Shown: positions 56,778-64,000 of the stretch, piece after piece
How positions within the stretch are numbered: the first letter of the stretch is position 1
Layout of the letters: every line of letters begins with the position of its first letter
Assembly (NCBI GenBank): GCA_910578715.1
Contig: CAJTRL010000005.1
Span: forward strand, 1 to 64,000
From: an uncultured Lachnospiraceae bacterium
GTDB lineage: Bacteria > Bacillota > Clostridia > Lachnospirales > Lachnospiraceae
Length of the DNA stretch: 64,000 nt
Direction of reading: 5' to 3'
Position numbers and translations under genes: made by a program
Notes under the pieces: generated by a model
The model's database searches: none
The model's input: the letters and a program-made list of their open reading frames with translations, nothing else
What the model was told of the DNA's origin: nothing

Positions 56778-58355
56778 TCACAATAGCGGTGCAACCGCCT
56801 TCATCAGGCATCCTGTCAGCTTCACATGCCATTTTTCCTTCCGCACCGTTTCCTTCGTAACCTGCCTGCATTTGGCCAGAGTGGCCTGGAAATCCGCCTC
56901 TATTTCCGCAACACAGTCCGTTCCGTACAGATAGGTAGCGCATTCAAAATGATGATACAGGCTGCGGTAATCCAGATTAATCGTGCCGACCACCGCCTCC
57001 GTCGTATCGCTGACACAGGTCTTTGCATGGACAAAGCCCGGCGTATACTCATAAATTTTTACGCCCGATTCCAGCAACGATTTATAATGGGTCTTTGCAA
57101 GCGCATAGGGAACGGCCTTGTCAGGAATACCGGGCAGTATCAGCGCAACTTCAACGCCCCGCTCCGCCGCAAACTTGAGCGCCGTCTCGATTTCCCCGTC
57201 CAGAATCAGGTACGGCGTCATGATATGTACGTAGGAAAGAGACCTGTTCAAAATATCCATATAAACCCGCTCTCCCAGCTTGTCATCGTCAAGCGGACAG
57301 TCTCCATAAGGAATGACATAGCCGTTTGCCTCTTCGGCGGGATTTGCCGGAAAAGATAGAAATTTCGTATATTCCGGCTCTTTTTCATCAAAATCCCAGT
57401 TCTGTAAAAACATCAGTGTAAAGCTCTTTACCGCTTCGCCTTTCAGCATGACCGCCGTATCTTTCCAGTGACCGAACTTCGGCTTTGCGTTGATATATTC
57501 ATCCGACAGGTTTACTCCGCCGTTAAATGCGGTATGGCCGTCGATTACCAGAATTTTTCTGTGGTCTCTGTAATTATAATGCGTAGAAACAAACGGCGTT
57601 ACCGGGGAAAAAACCTTGCATTTGATGCCCAGTTTTCTAAGCCGTTTCGGATAATCGCGGGGCAGCAGAGCGAACTCACATGTTCCGTCATACATGATGC
57701 GGACGTCCACGCCTTCGGCCGCTTTCTTTGAGAGTATCTCCAGAATTTTGCCCCACATAAGCCCTTCGTCCACAATAAAATATTCCATAAAAATGAAATG
57801 CTGCGCTTTTTCCAGCTGTTTCAGCATCTCCGCAAACTTATCTTCTCCGAGGGGAAAATATGTGACCGCCGTTTTCTCATAAACCGGATGACAGCCGCTT
57901 CTGTGCATATAGCGTGCCAGCGCCGCGGCGCCCTTGTTTTCTTCGGAAAATTTCCGCATCACCTCTTCTGACTGAGGAATACATTCCTTCGTGTCTTTGA
58001 TAATTCTGTTGATATGCACTTTCAATGCCCTGTGGCCGATTTCACTCTGTGTATACGCGAATAAAAGCACTCCAAATACGGGCAGCAGCATGATGACAAT
58101 CAGCCATGTAATTTTCGCTGTCGGGTCAATCCGGCTGTTCAAAAGATAAATCACCATCACAAACGTAAACAGCACGGTTCCTCCCATAATATGAGGCAGA
58201 AACTTTTCAAAGCGCCAGAACATCCCAAACAGAATAAAAACCTGTACAAGCAGCATCAGCAAAACCAGTCCGAAGCGGCTGAAAATCGCATGAATAATTC
58301 CCTTCTGCCCTCTTTTCAGAAGGTTTAATCCTTTGTCTTTATAATCTATGGACAC
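56778..58355 (-). CDS. cls: Cardiolipin synthase
   Basis: Joins two phosphatidylglycerol molecules to cardiolipin at the membrane. 525 aa starting with GTG (GGAGATGTTTTC before it). Two N-terminal membrane spans (GLVLLMLLVQVFILFGMFWR and LLPVFGVLLFAYTQ), then two phospholipase D HKD motifs: DHRKILVIDGHTAFNGGVN and GFVHAKTCVSDTTEAVVGT INLD region, each with HxKxxxxD. Ends RKEKWHVKLTGCLMKAVAPLL. The coiled-coil gene follows 184 bp downstream, GH3 precedes by a terminator. Confidence 0.94.
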   Translation of the reverse strand: MSIDYKDKGLNLLKRGQKGIIHAIFSRFGLVLLMLLVQVFILFGMFWRFEKFLPHIMGGTVLFTFVMVIYLLNSRIDPTAKITWLIVIMLLPVFGVLLFAYTQSEIGHRALKVHINRIIKDTKECIPQSEEVMRKFSEENKGAAALARYMHRSGCHPVYEKTAVTYFPLGEDKFAEMLKQLEKAQHFIFMEYFIVDEGLMWGKILEILSKKAAEGVDVRIMYDGTCEFALLPRDYPKRLRKLGIKCKVFSPVTPFVSTHYNYRDHRKILVIDGHTAFNGGVNLSDEYINAKPKFGHWKDTAVMLKGEAVKSFTLMFLQNWDFDEKEPEYTKFLSFPANPAEEANGYVIPYGDCPLDDDKLGERVYMDILNRSLSYVHIMTPYLILDGEIETALKFAAERGVEVALILPGIPDKAVPYALAKTHYKSLLESGVKIYEYTPGFVHAKTCVSDTTEAVVGTINLDYRSLYHHFECATYLYGTDCVAEIEADFQATLAKCRQVTKETVRKEKWHVKLTGCLMKAVAPLL

Positions 58356-58430
58356 GAAAACATCTCCTTTGTAAAATATATTTCCGAATCATTGCGTCCC
58401 AAAGCAGCCAGCCCGCAAACATCCGGTGTG

Positions 58431-58469
58431 AAAAATCCCTTCCAGGCTTTTACACCGGAAGGGATTTTA
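58431..58469 (-). terminator. Terminator after the GH3 beta-glucosidase gene
   Basis: On minus: AAAATCCCTTCC, loop of 13, GGAAGGGATTTTT: perfect 12-bp stem with T-run. An overlapping dyad CCGGTGT/ACACCGG gives an alternative fold. Confidence 0.85.
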
Positions 58470-58504
58470 TGCCGTTCTAACAGCCAATTTCCGATAGCCG
58501 GAAA

Positions 58505-60781
58505 TTATTCCAGAGAATTTAATTTATCAACAATTTTCTGAATATCCCGCATAGATACATGACCGCCAAAACTTACCGGTCCGCGAAGCGGCATATATTT
58601 TAACATCGCCGCCGCCATTTCATTGGAAATTGCTTCCGCCGCAGCTTCACCGTCCTCTTCTTTCTTCTCGCTGCCAAAAATGCCTTTTTCCAATAGCGGC
58701 TTCACGATTTCCATCGCCCTCGGGTCCGCCATCACGTCGCCAATCGTCGTGTCCGTCGTATAGACAAACGGTATCTTTACGGTCGATTCTACGGTAACGG
58801 TCTTGCTTAATACAATGTCTCTGGAAGATTTTCCAATCAGAATATCAAACTCGCCCGTCTCCACATGCCAGTCATGGATTCTGACACTGTAATAAGCGAA
58901 AGCCCTTTTATCCAGCGTGAAGGAAACTGTCTTTGTTTCTCCCGGCGCCAGCTCCACTTTGGCAAAATCGCGCAGTTCTTTTACCGGACGGATTACGGTG
59001 CTTTCTTTATCCGCCACATAAAGCTGTACCACTTCTTTTCCGGTCATTTTCCCTGTATTGGTAACATCCACCGTAACGGTCATCGTGTCGGTATCTTTCA
59101 TACTTTCCTTATCGACGGTCAGATTGGAATACTCGAAGGTCGTATAGGATAAGCCGTAACCGAAGGGGAACAGAACATTCATTTTTTTCTTATCATAATA
59201 GCGGTAGCCTACAAAGATTCCTTCCCGGTATTCCACCATATCTCCCTCGCCGAAATAAGAAAGATAGGAAGGATTGTCTTCCAGCTTTAACGGGAAGGTC
59301 TCTGGCAGCTTCGCGCTCGGATTGACCCTGCCGAAAAGAATATCGCATACCGCGCCGCCGACTGCCTGGCCGCCCAGATAGGCTTCCACAACTCCTTTTA
59401 CCTTATCAATCCAGGGCATTTCCACCGGAGAACCGTTATGCAGTACGACGATTGTATTGGGCTGAACCGCCGCCACCTTTTCAATCAGTTCATTCTGGCA
59501 GTCCGGCATCCGCATATGCTGTCTGTCGAAGCCTTCCGACTCGAAAGCGTCCGGAAGCCCGGCAAAAATGACCGCCGTCTTTGCTTTCTTCGCCGCCTCT
59601 ACGGCTTCCTCCAGCAATTTTTCATCCGTCTTATCCACATCGTCCTGAAAACCCTGTGCATAGACGATGTTGGACATGCCTTCTACCGCGTCCATGGCGG
59701 ATGTTATTTTATGACTGTTAATATGGGAGCTTCCGCCGCCCTGATACCGCGGCTTCGCCGCATATTTTCCGATAAAAGCAATCTCTTCTTTTTCATTTAA
59801 CGGAAGCACTCCTTCGTTTTTCAGAAGAACGATTGTCTCCCCCGCTACTTTTCTTGCCAGCTCATGGTCTTTATCTTTATCCCAGACGGCGTTTTTATCC
59901 CGGTTCTCTTCGTACCGGAACACAATATTCAAAATGCGCTCTACTGCCGCGTCTACATCACTTTCTTCCAGATTTCCGCACTGAACCGCCCCGACAATCA
60001 GTTTATCATTCACACCGAGAGAAGTCGGCATTTCCAAATCAAGACCCGCCTTTAAATCCTCCACTCTGTTATTGACAGCGCCCCAGTCGCTCATAACATA
60101 ACCGTCAAATCCCCACTGGTCTCTGAGCGTCTCCGTCAGATATTTATGATTTTCCGCCGCATATACACCGTTAATTTTATTATAAGAGCACATAACGGTC
60201 CAGGGCTTCTGCTTTTTGACCGCACCTTCAAAAGCCGCAAGATAAATCTCATTTAAAGTCCGCTCATCTACACGGGAATCACCGGACATTCTTCTTGTCT
60301 CCTGATTGTTCGCCAGAAAATGTTTGATGCTCGTGCCGACATTTTTGTTCTGCACGCCCTTAATCAGCGCACCGGCCATTTCCGACGCAACAAGAGGGTC
60401 TTCCGAATAATACTCAAAATTGCGCCCGCACAGCGGAGAACGCTTGATATTCACCGCGGGCCCCAGAATTACACTGACGCCCTCTACCTGACATTCGTTG
60501 CCAAGAGCTTCTCCCATTTCCGTCAGAAGCTCCCTGTTAAAAGAAGCTGCCGTTCCACATCCTGCCGGGAAGCAGACCGCTTTGATGCTGTCGTTTACGC
60601 CGAGGTGGTCACCCTCCTGGTCCTGTTTCCTGAGTCCGTGCGGTCCGTCAGAAACCATGCTTGCCGGAATCCCCAGCCTCGCTACCGCCTCCGTATGCCA
60701 GAAATCCGCACCGGAACACATAGCTGCCTTTTCTTCCAGCGTCATCTGTGCCACCAGCTTCTTAATTTTTTCTGCTGTCAT
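58505..60781 (-). CDS. GH3 beta-glucosidase
   Basis: 758 aa, cytoplasmic (no signal peptide) glycoside hydrolase family 3 enzyme. Barrel domain: TLEEKAAMCSGADFWHTEAV, VSDGPHGLRKQ and NIKRSPLCGRNFEYYSEDP; TSIKHFLANNQETRRMSGDS; the nucleophile Asp is in GFDGYVMSDWGAVNNRVEDL. The alpha/beta sandwich (VLLKNEGVLPLNEKEEIAFI) and the C-terminal fibronectin III-like domain (VTVDVTNTGKMTGKEVVQLY) follow. Such intracellular enzymes split cellobiose, gentiobiose or glycosides taken up by transporters not in this window. RBS AAGGAGG 13 bases before ATG. Confidence 0.95.
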   Translation of the reverse strand: MTAEKIKKLVAQMTLEEKAAMCSGADFWHTEAVARLGIPASMVSDGPHGLRKQDQEGDHLGVNDSIKAVCFPAGCGTAASFNRELLTEMGEALGNECQVEGVSVILGPAVNIKRSPLCGRNFEYYSEDPLVASEMAGALIKGVQNKNVGTSIKHFLANNQETRRMSGDSRVDERTLNEIYLAAFEGAVKKQKPWTVMCSYNKINGVYAAENHKYLTETLRDQWGFDGYVMSDWGAVNNRVEDLKAGLDLEMPTSLGVNDKLIVGAVQCGNLEESDVDAAVERILNIVFRYEENRDKNAVWDKDKDHELARKVAGETIVLLKNEGVLPLNEKEEIAFIGKYAAKPRYQGGGSSHINSHKITSAMDAVEGMSNIVYAQGFQDDVDKTDEKLLEEAVEAAKKAKTAVIFAGLPDAFESEGFDRQHMRMPDCQNELIEKVAAVQPNTIVVLHNGSPVEMPWIDKVKGVVEAYLGGQAVGGAVCDILFGRVNPSAKLPETFPLKLEDNPSYLSYFGEGDMVEYREGIFVGYRYYDKKKMNVLFPFGYGLSYTTFEYSNLTVDKESMKDTDTMTVTVDVTNTGKMTGKEVVQLYVADKESTVIRPVKELRDFAKVELAPGETKTVSFTLDKRAFAYYSVRIHDWHVETGEFDILIGKSSRDIVLSKTVTVESTVKIPFVYTTDTTIGDVMADPRAMEIVKPLLEKGIFGSEKKEEDGEAAAEAISNEMAAAMLKYMPLRGPVSFGGHVSMRDIQKIVDKLNSLE

Positions 60782-60861
60782 CCCCGTAAATACCTCCTTA
60801 TGATATTCCTGTATTCCCGTCCGTTCTCTCCTATGATATGCGCCTTAAAAGAATACGCGTT

Positions 60862-61062
60862 TTAAACACGCTGCCTATCCAGAAGTTCTTTCAGCGCCTC
60901 ATCGCTGACGCTGACCCAGACATCCTCTTCTTCCGCGTTTAATCCGAGATATTCCCGCAAAGTCATGGAATCGTCATGGAGCCCCCACTCCTGACTGTAA
61001 TCATCAATCTCTTCAAATTCCACTTCGCCGGCGAGATATTTTTCTTTAAAAGTCTTTTCCAA
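60862..61062 (-). CDS. Small acidic protein, TTG start
   Basis: 66 residues with TTG as start and an ideal AAGGAGAAAAAAA in front. Acidic, with FKEKYLAGEVEFEEIDDYSQ, EWGLHDDSMTLREYLGLNAE and ALKELLDRQ; short proteins of this kind, built around a YLxG...W..DS motif, are widespread in Lachnospiraceae, but I know no function. It precedes the GH3 gene by about 80 bp and may share its transcript. The ribosome site and codon pattern support a real gene. Confidence 0.7.
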   Translation of the reverse strand: MEKTFKEKYLAGEVEFEEIDDYSQEWGLHDDSMTLREYLGLNAEEEDVWVSVSDEALKELLDRQRV

Positions 61063-61185
61063 TTTTTTTCTCCTTTTCGGACAGGAATTTCCTGTTTGGG
61101 AAATCTAAGTTCATTATACAAAGAGTGTTTTGGACTGTCAATGTTGAGCACATTTTTTCAACCGCCCGGGCATCCCTTTTCCAAA

Positions 61186-62511
61186 TCATCCTTTCCCGCC
61201 ATCCGTCCCCGTCTCCATATCTTTCGGAAGCACAAGATTCAACAGAATCGAAACGAGAAATACGACCGCAACACAGTTTTCCGCAAATACATTTTGCACA
61301 ATCTGCGGAAAAATCGAAAAAATCTCAGGAACCTGTGTAAAGCCGATGCCGATACTGAGCGATAAAGCGACAATCGTAATATTACGCTGCGTAAAGCCGC
61401 ATTTTCCTATCATCTGAAAACCGCTGACAACAATCGTGCCGAACATCATTATCGTACAGCCTCCGAGCACCGCATCCGGCAGCGTCGCAAGCAGTGCGCC
61501 AAAAATCGGAAAAATGCCCGCAAGAATCATAATCGCCGCTCCGGTCGCAATCGCAAATTTGTTGACTACTTTAGTCATTGCCACCAGCCCTACATTCTGA
61601 CTGAATGAGGTAATCGGAAGGCATCCGAAAAGGGAAGACAGTGCGCTGACGAAACCATCGCACGCAAGAGAGCCGGACACTTCCTTTTCCGTCGCCTCTC
61701 TGTTCAGTCCGGCCGATGCAAGGGCGCTCGTATCACCGATTGTTTCCGTCGCGGAAACGAGGAAAATCAAGATTACGGAGACGACCGCTCCGGCATGAAA
61801 TTCCATGTCGAATGGCATGATACGCGGCAGCGCAACTACGGCAGTTCCCGCCAGCGAAGAAAAATCCACCATATTCATACATATTGCGGCCAGATATCCT
61901 ACCACCAGTCCAAACAGGACGGAAAGCTGTTTCCAGAAAGACCTGGCGAAAACATGAAATAAAATACAGGCAAGCAGCGTCACGGTTCCAAGAATCCAAT
62001 TCGAGGCCGAGCCAAAATCTTCTACGCCGCTTCCTCCTCCAAAAGAAGAGGCCCCTACCGAAAGCAGGGAGAAGCCGATTGCGGTCACAACGCTTGCGGA
62101 CACCACCGGCGTAATTATTTTTATCCAGTATACCGCGAACAGGCCAAGCAGTCCTTCCACGATACCGCCAATCAGCACCGCTCCCAGAATCGCCGGATAT
62201 CCGTATGTCCCTCCGATATAACAAAAAATGGACACAAACGTAAAGCTGATGCCCATTACAATTGGAAGCCCGGAACCGATTCTCCACACCGGAAAAAGCT
62301 GTATCAGCGTGCCGATTCCCGCAATAATCATTGCATTCTGTATCAGCATCGCCGACTGCTCCGCCGACAGGCCGCATGCTCCGCCGACAATGATAATCGG
62401 CGCGATATTGGCCACGAACATTGCCAGAATATGCTGTAATCCAAAGGGAACTGCCTTGAGAACAGGCACTTTTCCGTCAATTTGATAGATGTTCTTCATC
62501 TCACTTTTCAT
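61186..62511 (-). CDS. pbuX: Xanthine/uracil permease (NCS2 family)
   Basis: 441 aa with about twelve to fourteen spans. VPFGLQHILAMFVANIAPII and the family pattern QNAMIIAGIGTLIQLFPVWR, FVSATETIGDTSALASAGLN (with the conserved Glu) and SSLFGCLPITSFSQNVGLVA (conserved N/Q/Glu of the substrate site) mark a nucleobase:cation symporter. Directly downstream of the xanthine phosphoribosyltransferase gene, which indicates xanthine (PbuX) rather than uracil. RBS GAGGTACC. No purine riboswitch was seen between these genes or just upstream of xpt. Confidence 0.9.
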   Translation of the reverse strand: MKSEMKNIYQIDGKVPVLKAVPFGLQHILAMFVANIAPIIIVGGACGLSAEQSAMLIQNAMIIAGIGTLIQLFPVWRIGSGLPIVMGISFTFVSIFCYIGGTYGYPAILGAVLIGGIVEGLLGLFAVYWIKIITPVVSASVVTAIGFSLLSVGASSFGGGSGVEDFGSASNWILGTVTLLACILFHVFARSFWKQLSVLFGLVVGYLAAICMNMVDFSSLAGTAVVALPRIMPFDMEFHAGAVVSVILIFLVSATETIGDTSALASAGLNREATEKEVSGSLACDGFVSALSSLFGCLPITSFSQNVGLVAMTKVVNKFAIATGAAIMILAGIFPIFGALLATLPDAVLGGCTIMMFGTIVVSGFQMIGKCGFTQRNITIVALSLSIGIGFTQVPEIFSIFPQIVQNVFAENCVAVVFLVSILLNLVLPKDMETGTDGGKG

Positions 62512-62572
62512 TCGTATGGTACCTCACATTGAATTTCTGTCAAAATGTCCGTCATGGGACTTAAGTTTCTCT

Positions 62573-63154
62573 TCACTGTTCCCTGAATACGAGTTTTCCC
62601 GTCTGCGCATCCATCTCATCAATAATCGCCAGCGATTCCAGATGATACCCCAGATTACGAATCATCCGGCCGCCGACCTGAAATCCTTTTTCTATTGCGA
62701 TACCGATGCCCGCCACGTTGGCGCCCGCTTCCGATACGATGGATATCAGGCCCTGGAGCGCACATCCATTCGCCAGGAAATCATCGATAATCAGTATATT
62801 TTCGCCCGGAGACAGAAATTTTCTGGACACGATAACCTGATTTTTACATTTATGGGTAAAAGATTCCACTTCCGCAATATACATTTCGCCTTCAATGTTG
62901 ACGCTTTTGGATTTTTTAGCAAAAACGACCGGAACCTGAAAATACCGCGCCGCAATACAGGCGATTCCGATGCCGGATGCTTCAATCGTCAATATTTTAT
63001 CAATCCGTTCCCCAGCAAAACGCCGCCTGAACTCTTCACCCATCCGCTCGAACAGTCCGATATCCATCTGGTGATTCAGAAAACTGTCCACTTTCAGCAC
63101 ATTACCTTCTTTGATAATTCCGTCTCTTTGAATCCGTTCTTCTAAAAAGTTCAT
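62573..63154 (-). CDS. xpt: Xanthine phosphoribosyltransferase
   Basis: 193 aa from ATG at 63154 (GGTGGAGGAACG). Salvages xanthine to XMP. Family marks: VDSFLNHQMDIGLFERMGEE with the Bacillus Xpt start, ILTIEASGIGIACIAARYFQ, VPVVFAKKSKSVNIEGE and the PRPP motif NILIIDDFLANGCALQGLIS. Paired with the permease as in Bacillus xpt-pbuX. Upstream are 70 bp to the P-II-like gene, with neither a promoter nor a riboswitch recognisable, so all three may be one unit. Confidence 0.95.
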   Translation of the reverse strand: MNFLEERIQRDGIIKEGNVLKVDSFLNHQMDIGLFERMGEEFRRRFAGERIDKILTIEASGIGIACIAARYFQVPVVFAKKSKSVNIEGEMYIAEVESFTHKCKNQVIVSRKFLSPGENILIIDDFLANGCALQGLISIVSEAGANVAGIGIAIEKGFQVGGRMIRNLGYHLESLAIIDEMDAQTGKLVFREQ

Positions 63155-63224
63155 CGTTCCTCCACCCATCATGGCTTTATCATTCCTGTACACTCACACA
63201 AATCATCTATATCTTTCTCTCAAC

Positions 63225-63926
63225 CTAGTCCAGTCCCGCAATCTCGTCCACAGGAAGCGACATCACGACGCCCTGGGCCTTACTCTGCATACCGCACTTC
63301 TGGCCGATTGCCTGCATAATCGCCAGCTTATCCTCTTTCTGTGCCAGGATAATCACGACTTCCCGCTCCTGTTGTACATGGATTTTCCAGAATTTCAGGG
63401 ACTCTTCATTTCCCGCCCGCCGGCTGTGGAACACAGTTCCGCCGGAGGCTCCGGCCGGTCTCGCCGCGTCCATAACTTCTTCGCTGTATCCCTGATTCAC
63501 AATTGCCATAATCATGCTGTATTGATATTCCTTCACTTCGACTCCATTCCTTTCTTCAGGCCCCTGCCCCGTCTCTTCTCTTACCGCTTCCATCAGCTGG
63601 ACAACATGCCCGCTGCTTCCCGACAGCGTCAGCGTAAAAGCAATACCGGTATTCGGCATGCCAAGATGCAGCTTTTTCTTCATCTTTTTTAAGATATCGT
63701 CCGCACATATTTTGGGCATCATGCTCATCAGAATCATTTTATCGATACCGTCAAGGCCGAGCATATCCATCACTTCGCTGGTAGCCGTGCCCTGTGCGTG
63801 AAAAAGGTGCTGCACCGGTATTTTTTCCTGTTTCAGCAAATCCTCCGCCTTCCTGACAAGTTTTGGCGTTGCGATGAGGAGCAGCATCCGGTATGCTGAT
63901 TTTTTATGATGGCTCGTCATATTCAT
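63225..63926 (-). CDS. Tandem P-II-like protein
   Basis: 233 aa from ATG at 63926 (GAGGAGGACG before it; a second ATG two codons later is possible). Two half-length copies of a ferredoxin-like, P-II-related fold are seen: AYRMLLLIATPKLVRKAEDL ... TGIAFTLTLSGSSGHVVQLM and YSMIMAIVNQGYSEEVMDAA ... GGTVFHSRRAG, EREVVIILAQKEDKLAIMQA. Neither has the GDGKIFV or T-loop of true P-II. Such proteins are encoded next to DUF1538 membrane proteins in Clostridia. The upstream gene (63904-64000) overlaps it. Role unknown; sensing of a nucleotide or anion is an inference. Confidence 0.75.
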   Translation of the reverse strand: MNMTSHHKKSAYRMLLLIATPKLVRKAEDLLKQEKIPVQHLFHAQGTATSEVMDMLGLDGIDKMILMSMMPKICADDILKKMKKKLHLGMPNTGIAFTLTLSGSSGHVVQLMEAVREETGQGPEERNGVEVKEYQYSMIMAIVNQGYSEEVMDAARPAGASGGTVFHSRRAGNEESLKFWKIHVQQEREVVIILAQKEDKLAIMQAIGQKCGMQSKAQGVVMSLPVDEIAGLD

Positions 63927-64000
63927 CGTCCTCCTCAAATTCAAAGATTTCATCCATAGCGTCTAAGGAAACCGCACCCGCTGCTGCAGGCTGTGCCGCA
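63904..64000 (-). CDS. C-terminal tail of an upstream gene, truncated by window edge (perhaps DUF1538)
   Basis: Read on minus from 64000, the frame A-A-Q-P-A-A-A-G-A-V-S-L-D-A-M-D-E-I-F-E and on ends with EYDEPS and TAA at 63904, overlapping the P-II-like start by 23 bases. An acidic tail of this sort with a P-II-like gene behind it fits a DUF1538 membrane protein, but nothing of the domain is inside the window. Confidence 0.45.
   Translation of the reverse strand, partial: AAQPAAAGAVSLDAMDEIFEFEEDDEYDEPS

Noticed and set aside
63155..63224. Possible purine riboswitch upstream of xpt-pbuX
   Set aside because: Only 70 bp are available and the three-stem purine aptamer with its conserved loop bases is not present.

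Overview
The window looks like chromosomal DNA of a low-to-mid GC Gram-positive anaerobe of the class Clostridia, most likely family Lachnospiraceae. The grounds are gene order (ireB-ruvX-DUF1292-rnj, yrrM/yrrN-like tRNA genes, rapZ-whiA-crh, hrcA-grpE-dnaK-dnaJ with a CIRCE element), a type III glutamine synthetase, an Amt transporter fused to P-II, GH3 and ROK sugar genes, and several small proteins typical of that family. No rRNA, tRNA or CRISPR array was seen. Almost all genes lie on the minus strand; only the transposase end, an HPr-like gene, a DUF3048 lipoprotein, an AEC transporter, a cyclophilin and pyrG are on plus. Genus and species cannot be set from the sequence alone.

Layout. 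1-1200: the right end of an IS3-family element that has landed in the last codons of a small unknown gene, then about 540 bp of non-coding DNA with several inverted repeats. 1213-11109: glnN, then (reading leftwards from 9715) an operon ireB-ruvX-DUF1292-rnj-ylbF-mltG-like-trmR-U32, and mtaB. 11142-17291: a divergent HPr-like gene, thiI and cysteine desulfurase, and an overlapping set AKR-prmA-vanZ-rsmE. 17460-24422: a DUF3048 lipoprotein, the CIRCE-controlled hrcA-grpE-dnaK-dnaJ heat-shock operon and a lysine/alanine-rich protein. 24632-31689: uppP, patatin, aminotransferase, glpK, AEC transporter, pyruvate kinase. 31837-35529: amt-P-II with an unusual leader holding two consecutive intrinsic terminators, a GNAT fusion protein, cyclophilin. 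35540-41587: accessory signalling genes (lipoproteins, an ECF sigma/anti-sigma pair with a recognisable ECF promoter, TetR-CPBP protease with operator, a membrane protein). 41638-55455: housekeeping and carbon control (fba, lipid kinase, crh-like, whiA, rapZ, murB, glucokinase, hprK, uvrC, ftsH, pyrG). 55487-64000: a coiled-coil protein, cardiolipin synthase, GH3 beta-glucosidase, a small acidic protein, a xanthine permease/phosphoribosyltransferase pair, a double P-II-like protein and the tail of another gene.

How it fits together. Carbon control is dense: HprK, a Crh-like protein with no phosphorylatable His15, and a second divergent HPr-like protein that keeps the KSIMG serine motif, with glucokinase, aldolase and pyruvate kinase nearby. 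Nitrogen assimilation is represented by glnN and amt-P-II; the amt leader suggests control by antitermination. tRNA modification is also strong (trmR/U32, mtaB, thiI plus desulfurase). Many minus-strand genes are followed within about 20 nt of the stop codon by a strong hairpin without a T-run, a recurring intercistronic design in this genome.
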